The translations under genes were made by a program, and so were the position numbers. A stretch of 64,000 bases of DNA, from NCBI RefSeq assembly GCF_014640075.1, contig NZ_BMGG01000005.1, positions 411,186 through 475,185 of the forward strand, written 5' to 3'. Position 1 is the first letter of the stretch. The number at the start of each line of letters is the position of its first letter. Below, piece by piece: positions 42,928 to 51,362 of the stretch. Below the pieces are notes generated by a model. That model made no database searches and was not told where the DNA came from. It was given only the letters and a program-made list of their open reading frames with translations. The DNA comes from Chelatococcus reniformis. Its GTDB lineage: Bacteria > Pseudomonadota > Alphaproteobacteria > Rhizobiales > Beijerinckiaceae.

Positions 42928-43835
42928 CGGCACGGGACGCGCCGCAGCGTCCGCCACAACTGCCCGATCTGCGGCAGCTCACCGAGGCGCAGAAGGACGA
43001 ACTGATCCTCAGCCTCTGGGAGACGCTGCTGGCAGTCGAGGGCGCCGGGGGCCGGGATCGCCCACGTGGTGGAGCGGCGGCGCCGGGTGCGGCCGCGTTG
43101 GCCACCCGCGAGGCGCCTGCCGCTGCGCGGAACCCCGACGACCTGCACGAACGCATCCGCCGCACGGCGCCATCGCGTCGTGGCCGGCAGCAGCCCCCCG
43201 CGAGGGGGACCCGCCTTGGCGGCTTCGGTTTCCTGGAGTCGAAGCTCCTTGCGGCCGTTCTCGTCCTGATCGGCATTGGATTTCTCGCCGATTTCGGTGT
43301 CGGCTGGTATCAGCGGCGCGCGCTCGCTGCCCGCGATCAGGCCGCCCTGGCGCTTCGCAACGCTGCCTTCGCCGGCCTCTACGTCGAGCTGGTCCGGGTT
43401 GCCCACGAGCCTGACGGCAAGTCCTACCGGGCGACGCTGACCATGCAGAACACCGATCCGGCGGCCCCGCTCTACGTCATGCTCAATCCGCTGCGCGTGT
43501 TCGTGCAGACGGGGCTCACCTGGCAGGAGGTGCCGTCACGGGCGCCTGGTGGCGCCGGGCCGGGCGTGGTCACGCTCGCCGGCGCCAAGGACTACGAGGT
43601 GGTGTTCTCGGCCGACCTGCCGAACTGGACGCAGCTCATTCCGGGCTACATGCACGTCCTGATCGAGAGCGACATGCTGATCAGCCGCCGGAGCGACCCG
43701 GTGGACGACATCATCGAGCGCAACAACCGCTTCTACGTCTACCTCAAGCCCCAGGGATCCGACGACGCGGAGATCAAACGCCGATCGAAGTTTCCGGGTG
43801 CGCCGCCGGTGTTCATTCCCATGCCGCCCCATTGA
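42924..43835 (+). CDS. One-span membrane protein of the copper-enzyme operon (303 aa)
   Basis: The ATG overlaps the ATPase stop. N-terminal ~110 residues are cytoplasmic and Arg/Pro/Ala-rich after a helical start (LTEAQKDELILSLWETLLAV). One helix (~108-127, LLAAVLVLIGIGFLADFGVG) leads to a ~175-residue periplasmic beta-rich domain (YRATLTMQNTDPAAPLYVML, WTQLIPGYMHVLIESDMLIS). No family recognised. Conserved linkage to the FtsX/LolD pair suggests a periplasmic adaptor or accessory in maturation of the propeller enzyme. Confidence 0.65.
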   Translation: MTARDAPQRPPQLPDLRQLTEAQKDELILSLWETLLAVEGAGGRDRPRGGAAAPGAAALATREAPAAARNPDDLHERIRRTAPSRRGRQQPPARGTRLGGFGFLESKLLAAVLVLIGIGFLADFGVGWYQRRALAARDQAALALRNAAFAGLYVELVRVAHEPDGKSYRATLTMQNTDPAAPLYVMLNPLRVFVQTGLTWQEVPSRAPGGAGPGVVTLAGAKDYEVVFSADLPNWTQLIPGYMHVLIESDMLISRRSDPVDDIIERNNRFYVYLKPQGSDDAEIKRRSKFPGAPPVFIPMPPH

Positions 43836-43889
43836 CGGCCGCCGCATGGATCACGCGTGTGGTGCGGTCCGCCGCCGGCGCCGCCGCTG

Positions 43890-45134
43890 TCAAATGCCGG
43901 CGTCGAGCGGGGGCAGCGGGAAGGCGTCCGGCGTGCGCACGTGCTCGGGACGCACGCCGACGCCGATGAGCCGGGCAGCGAGGTGGCGCAGCACCGCAAA
44001 GCGGTTGAACAGCGTCATCACGAACGGTGGCTTGAGCGGTCCGCCCCCGGCGAGCACGCGGCTGATGACCTGATTCTGCACGACCTGCTGCATCTTCTGG
44101 GTCGTCCGCGCCGGCCACGCCCGGCGGCCCTGCACCCTGGCCAGGTCGGCTTCGGTCAGCGTCTCGAGGCGCAGCGGCTCGGCCAGCAGGTTGGCCGCGG
44201 CCACGGCATCCTGGATGGCGAGGTTGATGCCGACCCCGCCCACCGGCGACATGGCGTGCGCAGCGTCGCCGATGCAGAGCAGACCGGGCTTGTGCCACGT
44301 GGGCATGCGGTCGATGGCGACGGTGAGCAGCTTGACGTTGTCCCAGGTGTCGATCTCGTCGAGCCGGTCGGCGGTGAACGGCGCCAGCGCGGCGACGTTC
44401 TGCCGAAAAGCCGGCAGGCCGGCGGCCCGGGTCTGCTCGAAGCCGCCCTTTGGAATAATGAAGGCGCACTGCCAATGGTCGCCGCGGTTGAGCATGACCA
44501 GCATGCGTCCGACGTCGACGTAGCCCATCATCTCCGCCGGGTCGGCGGCGCGCCGCGTGAGCTTGAACCAGAGCACGTCCATGGGCGCTCCCACGTCCTC
44601 GACGGCAAGGCCGGCGAGCCGCCGCACGTCGGACCGCCGCCCGTCGGCACCGATCACCAGGCTGGCGCGGACATCGAGCGGCCCCTCCGGCGTGACGGCC
44701 GTCACGCCGACTACGCGGCCCCCTTCGATGGTCAGGCCTTCGACCTCGGCCTGCATGAGCAGCCGGAAGGTCGGGTAGCGCCTGCCCTGACGCGCCAGGA
44801 AGTCGAGGAAGTCCCATTGCGGCATGAAGGCGAGGAACTTGCAGTGGGTCGGAACCCGCGTGAAATCGGCCATGTGGAGATCGACGCCGCCGACGACGGC
44901 TCCGATCTCGCGGACCTCCTGGTGCGGCAGCTTGAGGAACTCGGACAGCAGGCCGAGCTCGAACATCAGCTCCAGGGTCGACGGGTGGATCGTGTCCCCG
45001 CGAAAGTCGCGCAGAAAGTCGGCGTGCTTCTCGATCACCAGCACGTCGATGCCGGCGCGGGCCAGCAGGAAGCCGGCCATCATCCCGGCCGGGCCGCCGC
45101 CGGCGATGCAGCATGTCACCGTCGTCTGGTTCAT
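43890..45134 (-). CDS. FAD-dependent monooxygenase (aromatic hydroxylase family)
   Basis: 414 residues from the ATG at 45134, with GGGAGAA upstream. Rossmann motif CCIAGGGPAGMMAGFLLARA, FRGDTIHPSTLELMFELGL, the DG fingerprint VIGADGRRSDVRRLAG, and the GD motif GDAAHAMSPVGGVGINLAIQ. These mark group A flavoprotein monooxygenases (PHBH/UbiH superfamily). The substrate is not evident; single-copy context gives no pathway. It converges on the copper-enzyme operon. Confidence 0.85.
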   Translation of the reverse strand: MNQTTVTCCIAGGGPAGMMAGFLLARAGIDVLVIEKHADFLRDFRGDTIHPSTLELMFELGLLSEFLKLPHQEVREIGAVVGGVDLHMADFTRVPTHCKFLAFMPQWDFLDFLARQGRRYPTFRLLMQAEVEGLTIEGGRVVGVTAVTPEGPLDVRASLVIGADGRRSDVRRLAGLAVEDVGAPMDVLWFKLTRRAADPAEMMGYVDVGRMLVMLNRGDHWQCAFIIPKGGFEQTRAAGLPAFRQNVAALAPFTADRLDEIDTWDNVKLLTVAIDRMPTWHKPGLLCIGDAAHAMSPVGGVGINLAIQDAVAAANLLAEPLRLETLTEADLARVQGRRAWPARTTQKMQQVVQNQVISRVLAGGGPLKPPFVMTLFNRFAVLRHLAARLIGVGVRPEHVRTPDAFPLPPLDAGI

Positions 45135-45183
45135 CGATGTTCTCCCAGGCCCCCACTGGGCGGCATGATGCCGGCGCGAATGG

Positions 45184-45290
45184 TAGAGCATTTCGCCATG
45201 GGATGGCGATCATCCAATGGCTCAGAAACGCTCATAATCTTTTGAGTTCGGAGCGCTTCCCGATCCGAGTGGAACCACCCGATCGACGCC
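45184..45290. repeat. Intergenic palindromic repeat (second family)
   Basis: Begins TAGAGCATTTCGCCATGG and includes GAGCGCTTCCCGATCCGAGT then GGAACCACCCGATCG (45251-45285), an imperfect palindrome. Related blocks lie at 16351-16385, near 49152-49189 and near 54894-54924. No coding capacity. Confidence 0.5.
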
Positions 45291-45299
45291 AGGAACTGC

Positions 45300-45902
45300 T
45301 CAGACGGGGCGGGGCGGGCGCAGCCGGTTGACCGGTAGGGCGAGCTTCTGCGTGCCGGTGCCGGCCAGCGTGCGGCGCTTGGAGGAAAGCGTGCGCGAGT
45401 TGACGCCGTTCCAGGAGATCTCACCCGACAGGCGGCCATATTCGATCTTGGGGCAGCGGTTCATGATCACCGTGGCGCCCGCCGCCTCGGCCCGGACGGC
45501 AGCTGCGTCGTTGCGCACGGAGAGCTGCATCCAGATCACCTTCGGCCGCGGCACGAGTGCCAGGGCTTCGTCGGTGATGCCGGCGGCGGCCTCGGAGTTG
45601 CGGAAGATCTCCACCAGATCGATCGGCACGGGCAGGTCGGCCAGCCTTGCGACGACACGCTTGCCGAGCAAGTCCTCGCCGGCCAGGCCCGGATTGACCA
45701 GCCATACGTCGTAGCCGCGCTGGCCGAGATATTTGGCGACGATCCAGCTCGGCCGGGCCGGATTGGCCGACGCGCCGACGAGGGCGATGGTGCGCACGTT
45801 GTGCAGGATCGCGCCGATCAGCTCGTCGGGATAGTGATCGTGCCCGGCTGGCACGGGCACACCGAAGGCCTGGCGTGGCTCAGGATGGAGTTCTGCGCTC
45901 AT
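45300..45902 (-). CDS. CoA-binding domain protein (YccU-like, 200 aa)
   Basis: Start at the ATG at 45902 (MSAELHPEPRQ) is favoured over a longer frame. Rossmann-like CoA_binding_2 fold: IALVGASANPARPSWIVAKY, LGQRGYDVWLVNPGLAG, VEIFRNSEAAAGITDEALA, KVIWMQLSVRNDAAAVRAEA, ATVIMNRCPKIEYGRL. The C-terminus ends in an Arg/Pro tail. Members bind CoA or acyl-CoA, with no assigned reaction. Monocistronic. Confidence 0.83.
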   Translation of the reverse strand: MSAELHPEPRQAFGVPVPAGHDHYPDELIGAILHNVRTIALVGASANPARPSWIVAKYLGQRGYDVWLVNPGLAGEDLLGKRVVARLADLPVPIDLVEIFRNSEAAAGITDEALALVPRPKVIWMQLSVRNDAAAVRAEAAGATVIMNRCPKIEYGRLSGEISWNGVNSRTLSSKRRTLAGTGTQKLALPVNRLRPPRPV

Positions 45903-46191
45903 GCCATCGGTTTGCACCGCAAGGCTCCGGCGCACAAGACGCCAGATCCGGACCTGACGCCGCGCACGCGTCTCCGTGCGATCCGATGACCTCATCCAAT
46001 CGCACGAGAGGCTCATGGTCTTCTAAATCTGGAGCACCTCTTGGGCTCTTGGGTGATTTCACCCGAGCGCGAAGCGCCCTGGGAGCGCGGCGACGACGTT
46101 TCATTCGCCTCCTCGCCGCATTTTGCCGTATGGCTCGTCCGTCCGGCGCGGGGCCTCCTGGTCCGCGGCGCTGCCAGTTCGAGACGGGACG

Positions 46192-48057
46192 ATGGACGAC
46201 ACGCTGCTCCGGCCGACGCCGGGGAACGCAGACGGGCACGAGCACGTGACGAGCCGCCCACCGACGCCGGCGCGACGCCGATCGCTGGCCACGCTGATCC
46301 GGGCCTTCCGGGTGCTCTTCGGGCGCCGGTGGCGGACGTTCCTGCGCGCCGATGAGCTCTCGCCGCTGCTGTTCGGCGCCGTCATCGGCGTCGTCGCGGG
46401 CCTCGGCGTGCTCGCGGTCAATGGCCTCGTGCAAGTCCTGCACGAGGTGGTGTTCGCCATCGGCGCCGGCGAGCGCTTGAGCGCGCAGTTGGTCATCGAC
46501 CCGTACCGGGCGGTGCTGGCGCCGACGATCGGCGGCCTGATGGTCGGCGCTCTCACCGTCGCCGTGCGCCGCTGGCGCAAACGCGACGCGGTCGACCCGA
46601 TCGAGGCCAACGCGCTCTATGGCGGCCGTATGTCGATCATCGACAGCCTGCTGCTGACGCTCGGCACGATTCTCTCCAGCGGCAGTGGCGCCTCTGTCGG
46701 TCTGGAGGCCGGCTATACCCAGGCCGCGTCAGGCTTCGCCTCGCGCCTCGGCCGCTCGTTTCGGCTGCGCCGCGCCGATCTGCGCACCCTGGTCGGCTGC
46801 GGAGCAGCCGCGGCGATCGCGGCTGCATTCAATGCACCGCTCGCCGGCGCATTCTACGCCTTCGAATTGGTGCTCGGTGCCTACAGCGTCGCGACGCTCG
46901 CCCCCGTCGTCATCGCCGCGCTGGTGGCGAACATCGTGCACGAGGCGGTGGTGAAGACGCCACCACTGCCCATGCAGGGCTCGCTCGGCTTCGCCGCCAC
47001 CGACTACGGCGTCTTCATCGCCATGGGCTTCATCGCGGGCGGGGTCGGCATCGCCCTGATGAAGACGGCGACGGCGATCGAGACCGGCATGCATCGCACC
47101 GGTATCCCGCGCTGGGGGCGCCCCGCCGTCGGCGGCCTGCTGGTCGGCCTCCTGGCGCTGTACTCCCCGGCGGTGCTCGGTGCCGGACACGGCGGCATGC
47201 ATCACTATTTCGCCACCGACTATACCGCATCGACGCTGGCTCTGCTGCTGCTGGCCAAGGTGCTAGCGGCATCGCTGTCGGTCGGCTCCGGCTTTCGCGG
47301 CGGCCTGTTCTTCACGTCGCTGTTCGCCGGCGTGCTGTTCGGCGGCCTGGCCGGCGGCCTCTACATCCAGCTCGCGCCGGACCTGGCGAGCGACCGGCTC
47401 GTCTACGTGCTGGTGGGCATGGGGTCTTTCGCGGCGGCGGTGATCGGTGCGCCGTTCACCATGACCTTCCTGGTGCTGGAGGCGACCGGGGACCTCTCGA
47501 TGACCAGCGGCGTTCTCGTGGCGGTCGTGGCGACGACGATGCTGGTCCGCCGCACCTTCGGCTATTCCTTCTCCACCTGGCGGCTGCACCTGCGTGGCGA
47601 GACCATTCGCAGCGCCCTCGATGTCGGCTGGGCCCGGGATCTGACGGTGGTCAAGCTGATGCGGCGCGAAGCGCGCACCGCCAATGCCACGATGACGGTG
47701 GCGGCTTTCCGCAAGCGGTTCCCGATCGGCTCGTCAGAGCGCGTGTTTCTGCTCGACGACGCCGGCCGCTATGCGGGCTTCGTGCTGGTGCCGGAGCTGC
47801 ATGCGCCCGACAATGACGCTGCTGCGGAGACGACGACGGTGCGCCACTTCCGTCAGGCGCCGGCCTCGTTCCTGACGCCGCGGCAGACCATCGACAAGGT
47901 GCTGGAGGCGTTCGAGACCGCCGAGATCGAGACCTTGCCGGTCGTCGACGACGCGACGTCCCTGCGCGTACTGGGCTATGTGACGGAGGCCTACGCGCTC
48001 AAGCGCTACAGTCAGGAACTCGAGCGCCGCCGCCGCGAATACAGCGGCGAGCGGTGA
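46192..48057 (+). CDS. ClC-family chloride channel/transporter with CBS domains
   Basis: 621 residues from the ATG at 46192. ClC core of about eleven helices with GSGASVGLEAGYTQ (164-177; the GxGxPxGxE filter, with E172 as the gating/proton Glu), FNAPLAGAFYAFELVLG and GSGFRGGLFFTSLFAGVLFG. The C-terminal ~110 residues hold a CBS pair (FPIGSSERVFLLDDAGRYAG; TIDKVLEAFETAEIETLPVV). The retained Glu suggests H+/Cl- exchange rather than a passive channel. Followed by a strong hairpin. Confidence 0.9.
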   Translation: MDDTLLRPTPGNADGHEHVTSRPPTPARRRSLATLIRAFRVLFGRRWRTFLRADELSPLLFGAVIGVVAGLGVLAVNGLVQVLHEVVFAIGAGERLSAQLVIDPYRAVLAPTIGGLMVGALTVAVRRWRKRDAVDPIEANALYGGRMSIIDSLLLTLGTILSSGSGASVGLEAGYTQAASGFASRLGRSFRLRRADLRTLVGCGAAAAIAAAFNAPLAGAFYAFELVLGAYSVATLAPVVIAALVANIVHEAVVKTPPLPMQGSLGFAATDYGVFIAMGFIAGGVGIALMKTATAIETGMHRTGIPRWGRPAVGGLLVGLLALYSPAVLGAGHGGMHHYFATDYTASTLALLLLAKVLAASLSVGSGFRGGLFFTSLFAGVLFGGLAGGLYIQLAPDLASDRLVYVLVGMGSFAAAVIGAPFTMTFLVLEATGDLSMTSGVLVAVVATTMLVRRTFGYSFSTWRLHLRGETIRSALDVGWARDLTVVKLMRREARTANATMTVAAFRKRFPIGSSERVFLLDDAGRYAGFVLVPELHAPDNDAAAETTTVRHFRQAPASFLTPRQTIDKVLEAFETAEIETLPVVDDATSLRVLGYVTEAYALKRYSQELERRRREYSGER

Positions 48058-48064
48058 GGGGGCT

Positions 48065-48103
48065 GGAGCATGTCCGGCGAACCCGGTTCCCCGGACATGC
48101 TCC
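48065..48103. terminator. Strong hairpin between convergent genes
   Basis: GGAGCATGTCCGG pairs with CCGGACATGCTCC (13 bp, perfect) around a CGAACCCGGTTC-like loop. It follows the ClC stop by 8 bases and precedes the end of the leftward enoyl-CoA hydratase gene. No T tract, so it may be a palindromic repeat serving as a two-way terminator. Confidence 0.5.
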
Positions 48104-48164
48104 ATCGCATTGTTCCGACGCAGTTCCGGCCACGCGAGCGCCGCCCGTTTCCGCTGGAATTGTC

Positions 48165-48977
48165 CTAGCGTCCTTCCCACGCTGGCGCGCGCTTGTCGAT
48201 GAATGCGCCGATCCCCTCGGCCGCATCCCGCGCCATCATGTTCTCGGCCATCACGCGGCTGGCGTAGGCATAGGCGTCGGCGAGCCCCATCTCGAGCTGC
48301 GCGTAGAAGGCGCGCTTGCCGATGCTCAGCGTCAGCGGCGACTTGGCCGCGAGCTGGGCGGCCAGCGCCCGGGCGCCGGCCAGCGCCTCGCCGGCGCCGA
48401 CGACGCGGTTGACCAGCCCGAAGCGGCAGGCGCTGTCGGCGTCGATCATGTCTCCCGTCAGCAGCATCTCCATGGCGTGCTTGCGCGGCACATTGCGCGA
48501 CAGCGCCACCATGGGCGTCGAGCAGAACAGGCCGATGTTGACGCCGGGCGTGGCGAAGCGCGCCGCGGCCCCGGCGACCGCGAGATCGCAGCTCGCGACC
48601 AGCTGGCAGCCGGCGGCGGTGGCGACGCCCTCGACAGCGGCGATGACCGGCTGCGGCAGCTCGACGATCGCCTGCATCATCGTCGAGCAGCGCGCCATCA
48701 GGTCGGCGAAATACGCCGCTCCGCCGTCGGCATCGGCTCGGCGGGCGGTCATCTGCTTCATGTCGTGCCCAGCCGAGAACGCAGGGCCGTTGGCTGCAAT
48801 GACCACCGCCTTGACGGCGCGGTCGGCGGCGACCTCGGCGAGGGCAGTGGTCAGCGCGGCGATCATGTCGTCTGACAGGGCGTTGCGCGCCGCGGGTCGG
48901 TTGAGCGTCAGGGTCGCCACGCCGTCACGCGCGTCGCAGGCCAGCAGCGCATCCGGCGGCGTCACGTGCAGGGTCAT
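48165..48977 (-). CDS. Enoyl-CoA hydratase/isomerase family (ECHDC3-like), atypical active site
   Basis: 270 residues from the ATG at 48977 (GAGGAG upstream); the open frame further upstream is not coding. Crotonase fold: GVATLTLNRPAARNALSDDM, FSAGHDMKQM (oxyanion loop), EGVATAAGCQLVASCDLAVA and RFATPGVNIGLFCSTPMVAL. The two catalytic Glu of hydratases are replaced (Q in GCQL; Val/Asn in TPGVNIG), as in ECHDC3-type proteins. Hydratase activity is therefore doubtful; another acyl-CoA reaction is likely. Confidence 0.85.
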   Translation of the reverse strand: MTLHVTPPDALLACDARDGVATLTLNRPAARNALSDDMIAALTTALAEVAADRAVKAVVIAANGPAFSAGHDMKQMTARRADADGGAAYFADLMARCSTMMQAIVELPQPVIAAVEGVATAAGCQLVASCDLAVAGAAARFATPGVNIGLFCSTPMVALSRNVPRKHAMEMLLTGDMIDADSACRFGLVNRVVGAGEALAGARALAAQLAAKSPLTLSIGKRAFYAQLEMGLADAYAYASRVMAENMMARDAAEGIGAFIDKRAPAWEGR

Positions 48978-49213
48978 GAAGCTCGTCTCCTCGTCCAGGG
49001 CGGCCGTACGTGCGGGACCAGCCGGCGTGTGGATCACGGCGGGGCTGCCGCGGGTGCTATTGTCGGCTGGGGGTGGCCGTGCTGCAACCGCTGCGGCGTC
49101 GGACCTGACCCACGACCAGGGCACCCGAGGTGCGACGCTCATTGAAACTGCGAGCGCACCATCCGGAACCGGGTGATTCCACCCGTCGAGCAATGCGCCA
49201 GGGGGACCGCACG

Positions 49214-49645
49214 ATGACACAGGCGCCGGTGCTGACGCGCGACGAGGTGCAAAATCTCTTGGAAAAGGAGTTCCCGCAGACCTTCGGCGAGAATCCCACC
49301 TTCGTCATCGAGCACGTCGGGCCGCTCAGCTGCCGCCTGCGCTCTGTCTATGACGCGCGGCAGATCAGGCCCGGCGGCACGCTGTCGGGGCCGACGGTCA
49401 TGGCGCTCGCGGACGCCGCGATCTACGTCGCCATCCTGGCGGCGATCGGGCCGCAGACCCTCGCCGTCACCACCAACCTGTCGTGCAACTTCCTGCGCAA
49501 GCCGGAGCCGCGCGATCTCCTGGCCGATTGCCGCCTGCTCAAGTTGGGCAAGCGGCTTGCCGTGGGTGAGGTCTCGGTGTTCTCCGAGGGCACGACGGAA
49601 CTGGTGGCTCACGCCACCGGCACCTACTCCATCCCGCCCCGCTGA
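49214..49645 (+). CDS. PaaI-family hotdog thioesterase (143 aa)
   Basis: The ATG at 49214 has AGGGGGA upstream. Hotdog fold with RQIRPGGTLSGPTVMALADA, IYVAILAAIG, VTTNLSCNFLRKPEPRDLLA and a C-terminal FSEGTTELVAHATGTYSIPP. The segment GGTLSGPTVMALAD matches the PaaI active-site helix, where Asp or Gly/Asn act on acyl-CoA thioesters. It is divergent from the hydratase-like gene, so the two may share a fatty or aromatic acyl-CoA role. Confidence 0.82.
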   Translation: MTQAPVLTRDEVQNLLEKEFPQTFGENPTFVIEHVGPLSCRLRSVYDARQIRPGGTLSGPTVMALADAAIYVAILAAIGPQTLAVTTNLSCNFLRKPEPRDLLADCRLLKLGKRLAVGEVSVFSEGTTELVAHATGTYSIPPR

Positions 49646-49652
49646 TTTTCGC

Positions 49653-49666
49653 GGTATTATAATACC
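49653..49666. promoter_or_regulatory. Perfect 14-base palindrome downstream of the thioesterase gene
   Basis: GGTATTATAATACC is a perfect palindrome 7 bases after the thioesterase stop, followed by T-rich and A-rich tracts (ATTGTTTTTTATAAATG). It could be a regulator site or part of an AT-rich upstream element for the ribosomal-protein promoter. Confidence 0.35.
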
Positions 49667-49725
49667 TCTTCCCGTAAGCTATTGTTTTTTATAAATGTTT
49701 GCGAGCATCTAGTTTGGCGTCTCGC

Positions 49726-49753
49726 TTGACGCCTTGGCCTGCCTGGGTTAGAG
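49726..49753 (+). promoter_or_regulatory. Candidate sigma-70 promoter of rplM-rpsI
   Basis: TTGACG (49726-49731) and TTAGAG (49748-49753), 16 bases apart, lie ~95 bases before the rplM start. The leader that follows has two GC-rich hairpins, including GGGCGCCCGCGCGGGCGCCC near 49808-49827, which could take part in ribosomal-protein feedback. Assigned from sequence only. Confidence 0.4.
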
Positions 49754-49846
49754 GCCATCCATCCCGCGCAGGGTAGCTCTCGCTGCTCCCTGCGCGTTGT
49801 CGTTCGGGCGCCCGCGCGGGCGCCCGCCAGCATTGAGACCAAATCC

Positions 49847-50311
49847 ATGAAAACCTACTCGGCCAAGCCCGCCGACGTCGACAAGAAGTGGGTGCTCATC
49901 GACGCTGAAGGCCTCGTCGTCGGCCGGTTGGCGTCGGTTGTCGCCATGCGTCTGCGCGGCAAGCACAAGCCCACGTACACGCCTCACGTCGATTGCGGCG
50001 ACAACGTCATCGTCATCAACGCGGACAAGGTGGTGTTCACCGGTCGCAAGCGCGACGACAAGGTGTACTACCACCACACCGGCTACATCGGTGGCATCAA
50101 GGCGCGTTCGGCCAAGTTCATCCTCGAGGGCCGGTTCCCGGAGCGCATTCTGGAGAAGGCCGTGGAGCGCATGCTGCCCCGCGGCCCGCTGTTCCGCCAG
50201 ATCCTGGGCAATCTGCGCGTCTACAAGGGCGCCGATCACCCGCATGCTGCCCAGCAGCCCGAGGCGCTCGACGTCGCCGCGCTGAACCCGAAGAATACGA
50301 GGAGCGCCTGA
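49847..50311 (+). CDS. rplM: 50S ribosomal protein L13
   Basis: 154 residues with the L13 signature: [58 protein letters not shown], and [20 protein letters not shown], ending HPHAAQQPE. An early assembly protein of the 50S subunit. Followed after 2 bases by rpsI, the conserved operon order. Confidence 0.98.
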   Translation: MKTYSAKPADVDKKWVLIDAEGLVVGRLASVVAMRLRGKHKPTYTPHVDCGDNVIVINADKVVFTGRKRDDKVYYHHTGYIGGIKARSAKFILEGRFPERILEKAVERMLPRGPLFRQILGNLRVYKGADHPHAAQQPEALDVAALNPKNTRSA

Positions 50312-50313
50312 CC

Positions 50314-50796
50314 ATGGCCGAGACCCTCCAGAGCCTCGCCGAGCTCGGCCAGCAGGCCCAGGTCGCCACCCCCAACGACGCCCCGCTGCGCGAAAAGAAA
50401 GTGGACCCCCAGGGCCGTGCGTACGCCACCGGCAAGCGCAAGGACGCGGTCGCCCGCGTCTGGATCAAGCCCGGCCCCGGCAACATCGTCGTCAACGAGC
50501 GGCCGGTCGAGGTCTATTTCGCCCGTCCGGTGCTGCGCATGATCCTGAACCAGCCGCTCCAGCTGGTGAACCGCGTCGGCCAGTACGACGTGATCGTCAC
50601 GGTCGCCGGCGGCGGTCTGTCGGGCCAGGCGGGCGCGGTGCGCCATGGCCTGTCCAAGGCACTGACGAACTTCGAGCCGGAGCTGCGCTCGATCCTGAAG
50701 AAGGAAGGCTTCCTCACCCGCGACAGCCGCGTGGTCGAGCGCAAGAAGTACGGCCGCGCCAAGGCTCGCCGCAGCTTCCAGTTCTCGAAGCGCTGA
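50314..50796 (+). CDS. rpsI: 30S ribosomal protein S9
   Basis: 160 residues; the ATG at 50314 gives a ~30-residue N-terminal extension typical of alphaproteobacterial S9 before [20 protein letters not shown]. Also [19 protein letters not shown] and the conserved basic end [17 protein letters not shown], which reaches the P-site tRNA. Co-transcribed with rplM and followed by a strong terminator. Confidence 0.98.
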   Translation: MAETLQSLAELGQQAQVATPNDAPLREKKVDPQGRAYATGKRKDAVARVWIKPGPGNIVVNERPVEVYFARPVLRMILNQPLQLVNRVGQYDVIVTVAGGGLSGQAGAVRHGLSKALTNFEPELRSILKKEGFLTRDSRVVERKKYGRAKARRSFQFSKR

Positions 50797-50831
50797 CGGG
50801 TGCGCGGGCCGCTTCGCGGCCTGGTCATTGC

Positions 50832-50861
50832 AAAAAAGGGCGGCCTCGGCCGCCCTTTTTT
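50832..50861. terminator. Bidirectional rho-independent terminator after rpsI
   Basis: AAAAAAGGGCGGCC and GGCCGCCCTTTTTT form a perfect stem around TC, with A tract before and T tract after. It ends the rplM-rpsI unit and could also stop the leftward exported-protein gene at 50936. Confidence 0.93.
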
Positions 50862-50935
50862 GTTGGCCGCAGCGCCGACATCACGGCGCAGCCTTGCCGC
50901 TGACGGCGGTGCCGACGGGTGGCGCCCGTAGGCTC

Positions 50936-51235
50936 TTATGATTTCAGCATCACGAGGCATTGCCCCGCCGATTCGGCCGCGGGGCGTGCCCCGGACCGGT
51001 CGATCTTGCCCGCCATCACCAGGCCCTTGGTCTGACCGGTAACCAGCCCCTTGAGGTCACCGGCGCCGGCCGCTTGCGGCGCCGAGGCGTCATAGATCAT
51101 GCGGGCGGGCTTGCTGAGCTTGGCGGCGCACGCGGCCGCGCCCGCCGGATCGGCATGGGCCATGCCAGGGATCAGTGTCCCGGCGGCGAAGGTCAACGCG
51201 AGAGCGGCGGCCGCGCCGGCGATGCGATGCAACAT
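50936..51235 (-). CDS. Small exported protein (99 aa)
   Basis: Signal peptide MLHRIAGAAAALALTFAAGT ... MAHA, cut before DPAG. The mature ~70 residues contain AAACAAKLSKPARMIYDASA, GDLKGLVTGQTKGLVMAGKI and a final QCLVMLKS; the two Cys may pair. This kind of small periplasmic protein (KLSKPARMIYD...) occurs in rhizobial genomes, with no known role. Confidence 0.65.
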   Translation of the reverse strand: MLHRIAGAAAALALTFAAGTLIPGMAHADPAGAAACAAKLSKPARMIYDASAPQAAGAGDLKGLVTGQTKGLVMAGKIDRSGARPAAESAGQCLVMLKS

Positions 51236-51246
51236 GGAAGCTTCTC

Positions 51247-51347
51247 CTAGAGCGTTTTTGAGCGAAGTGGGCGCCGGTTCGCCTGAATAAAACGCGACAA
51301 ATCAAATAGATAGAGCGTTTCGGCGATTCGAAGAAACGCGGAAATGC
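51247..51347 (-). repeat. Dispersed hairpin repeat, copy 3 (inverted)
   Basis: On the minus strand it reads GCATTTCCGCGTTTCTTCGA ... CGGCGCCCACTTCGCTCAAA, ending AACGCTCTAG. It has the same layout as copies at 15804 and 37463, with several substitutions. The first hairpin is weaker here than in copies 1 and 2. Confidence 0.8.
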
Positions 51348-51362
51348 CCGAGAGGTTGAAAA

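Noticed and set aside
42393-43276. Minus-strand frames over the ABC ATPase and one-span protein
   Set aside because: Low-complexity Arg/Pro/Ala composition; sense genes have conserved ABC motifs and overlapping starts.
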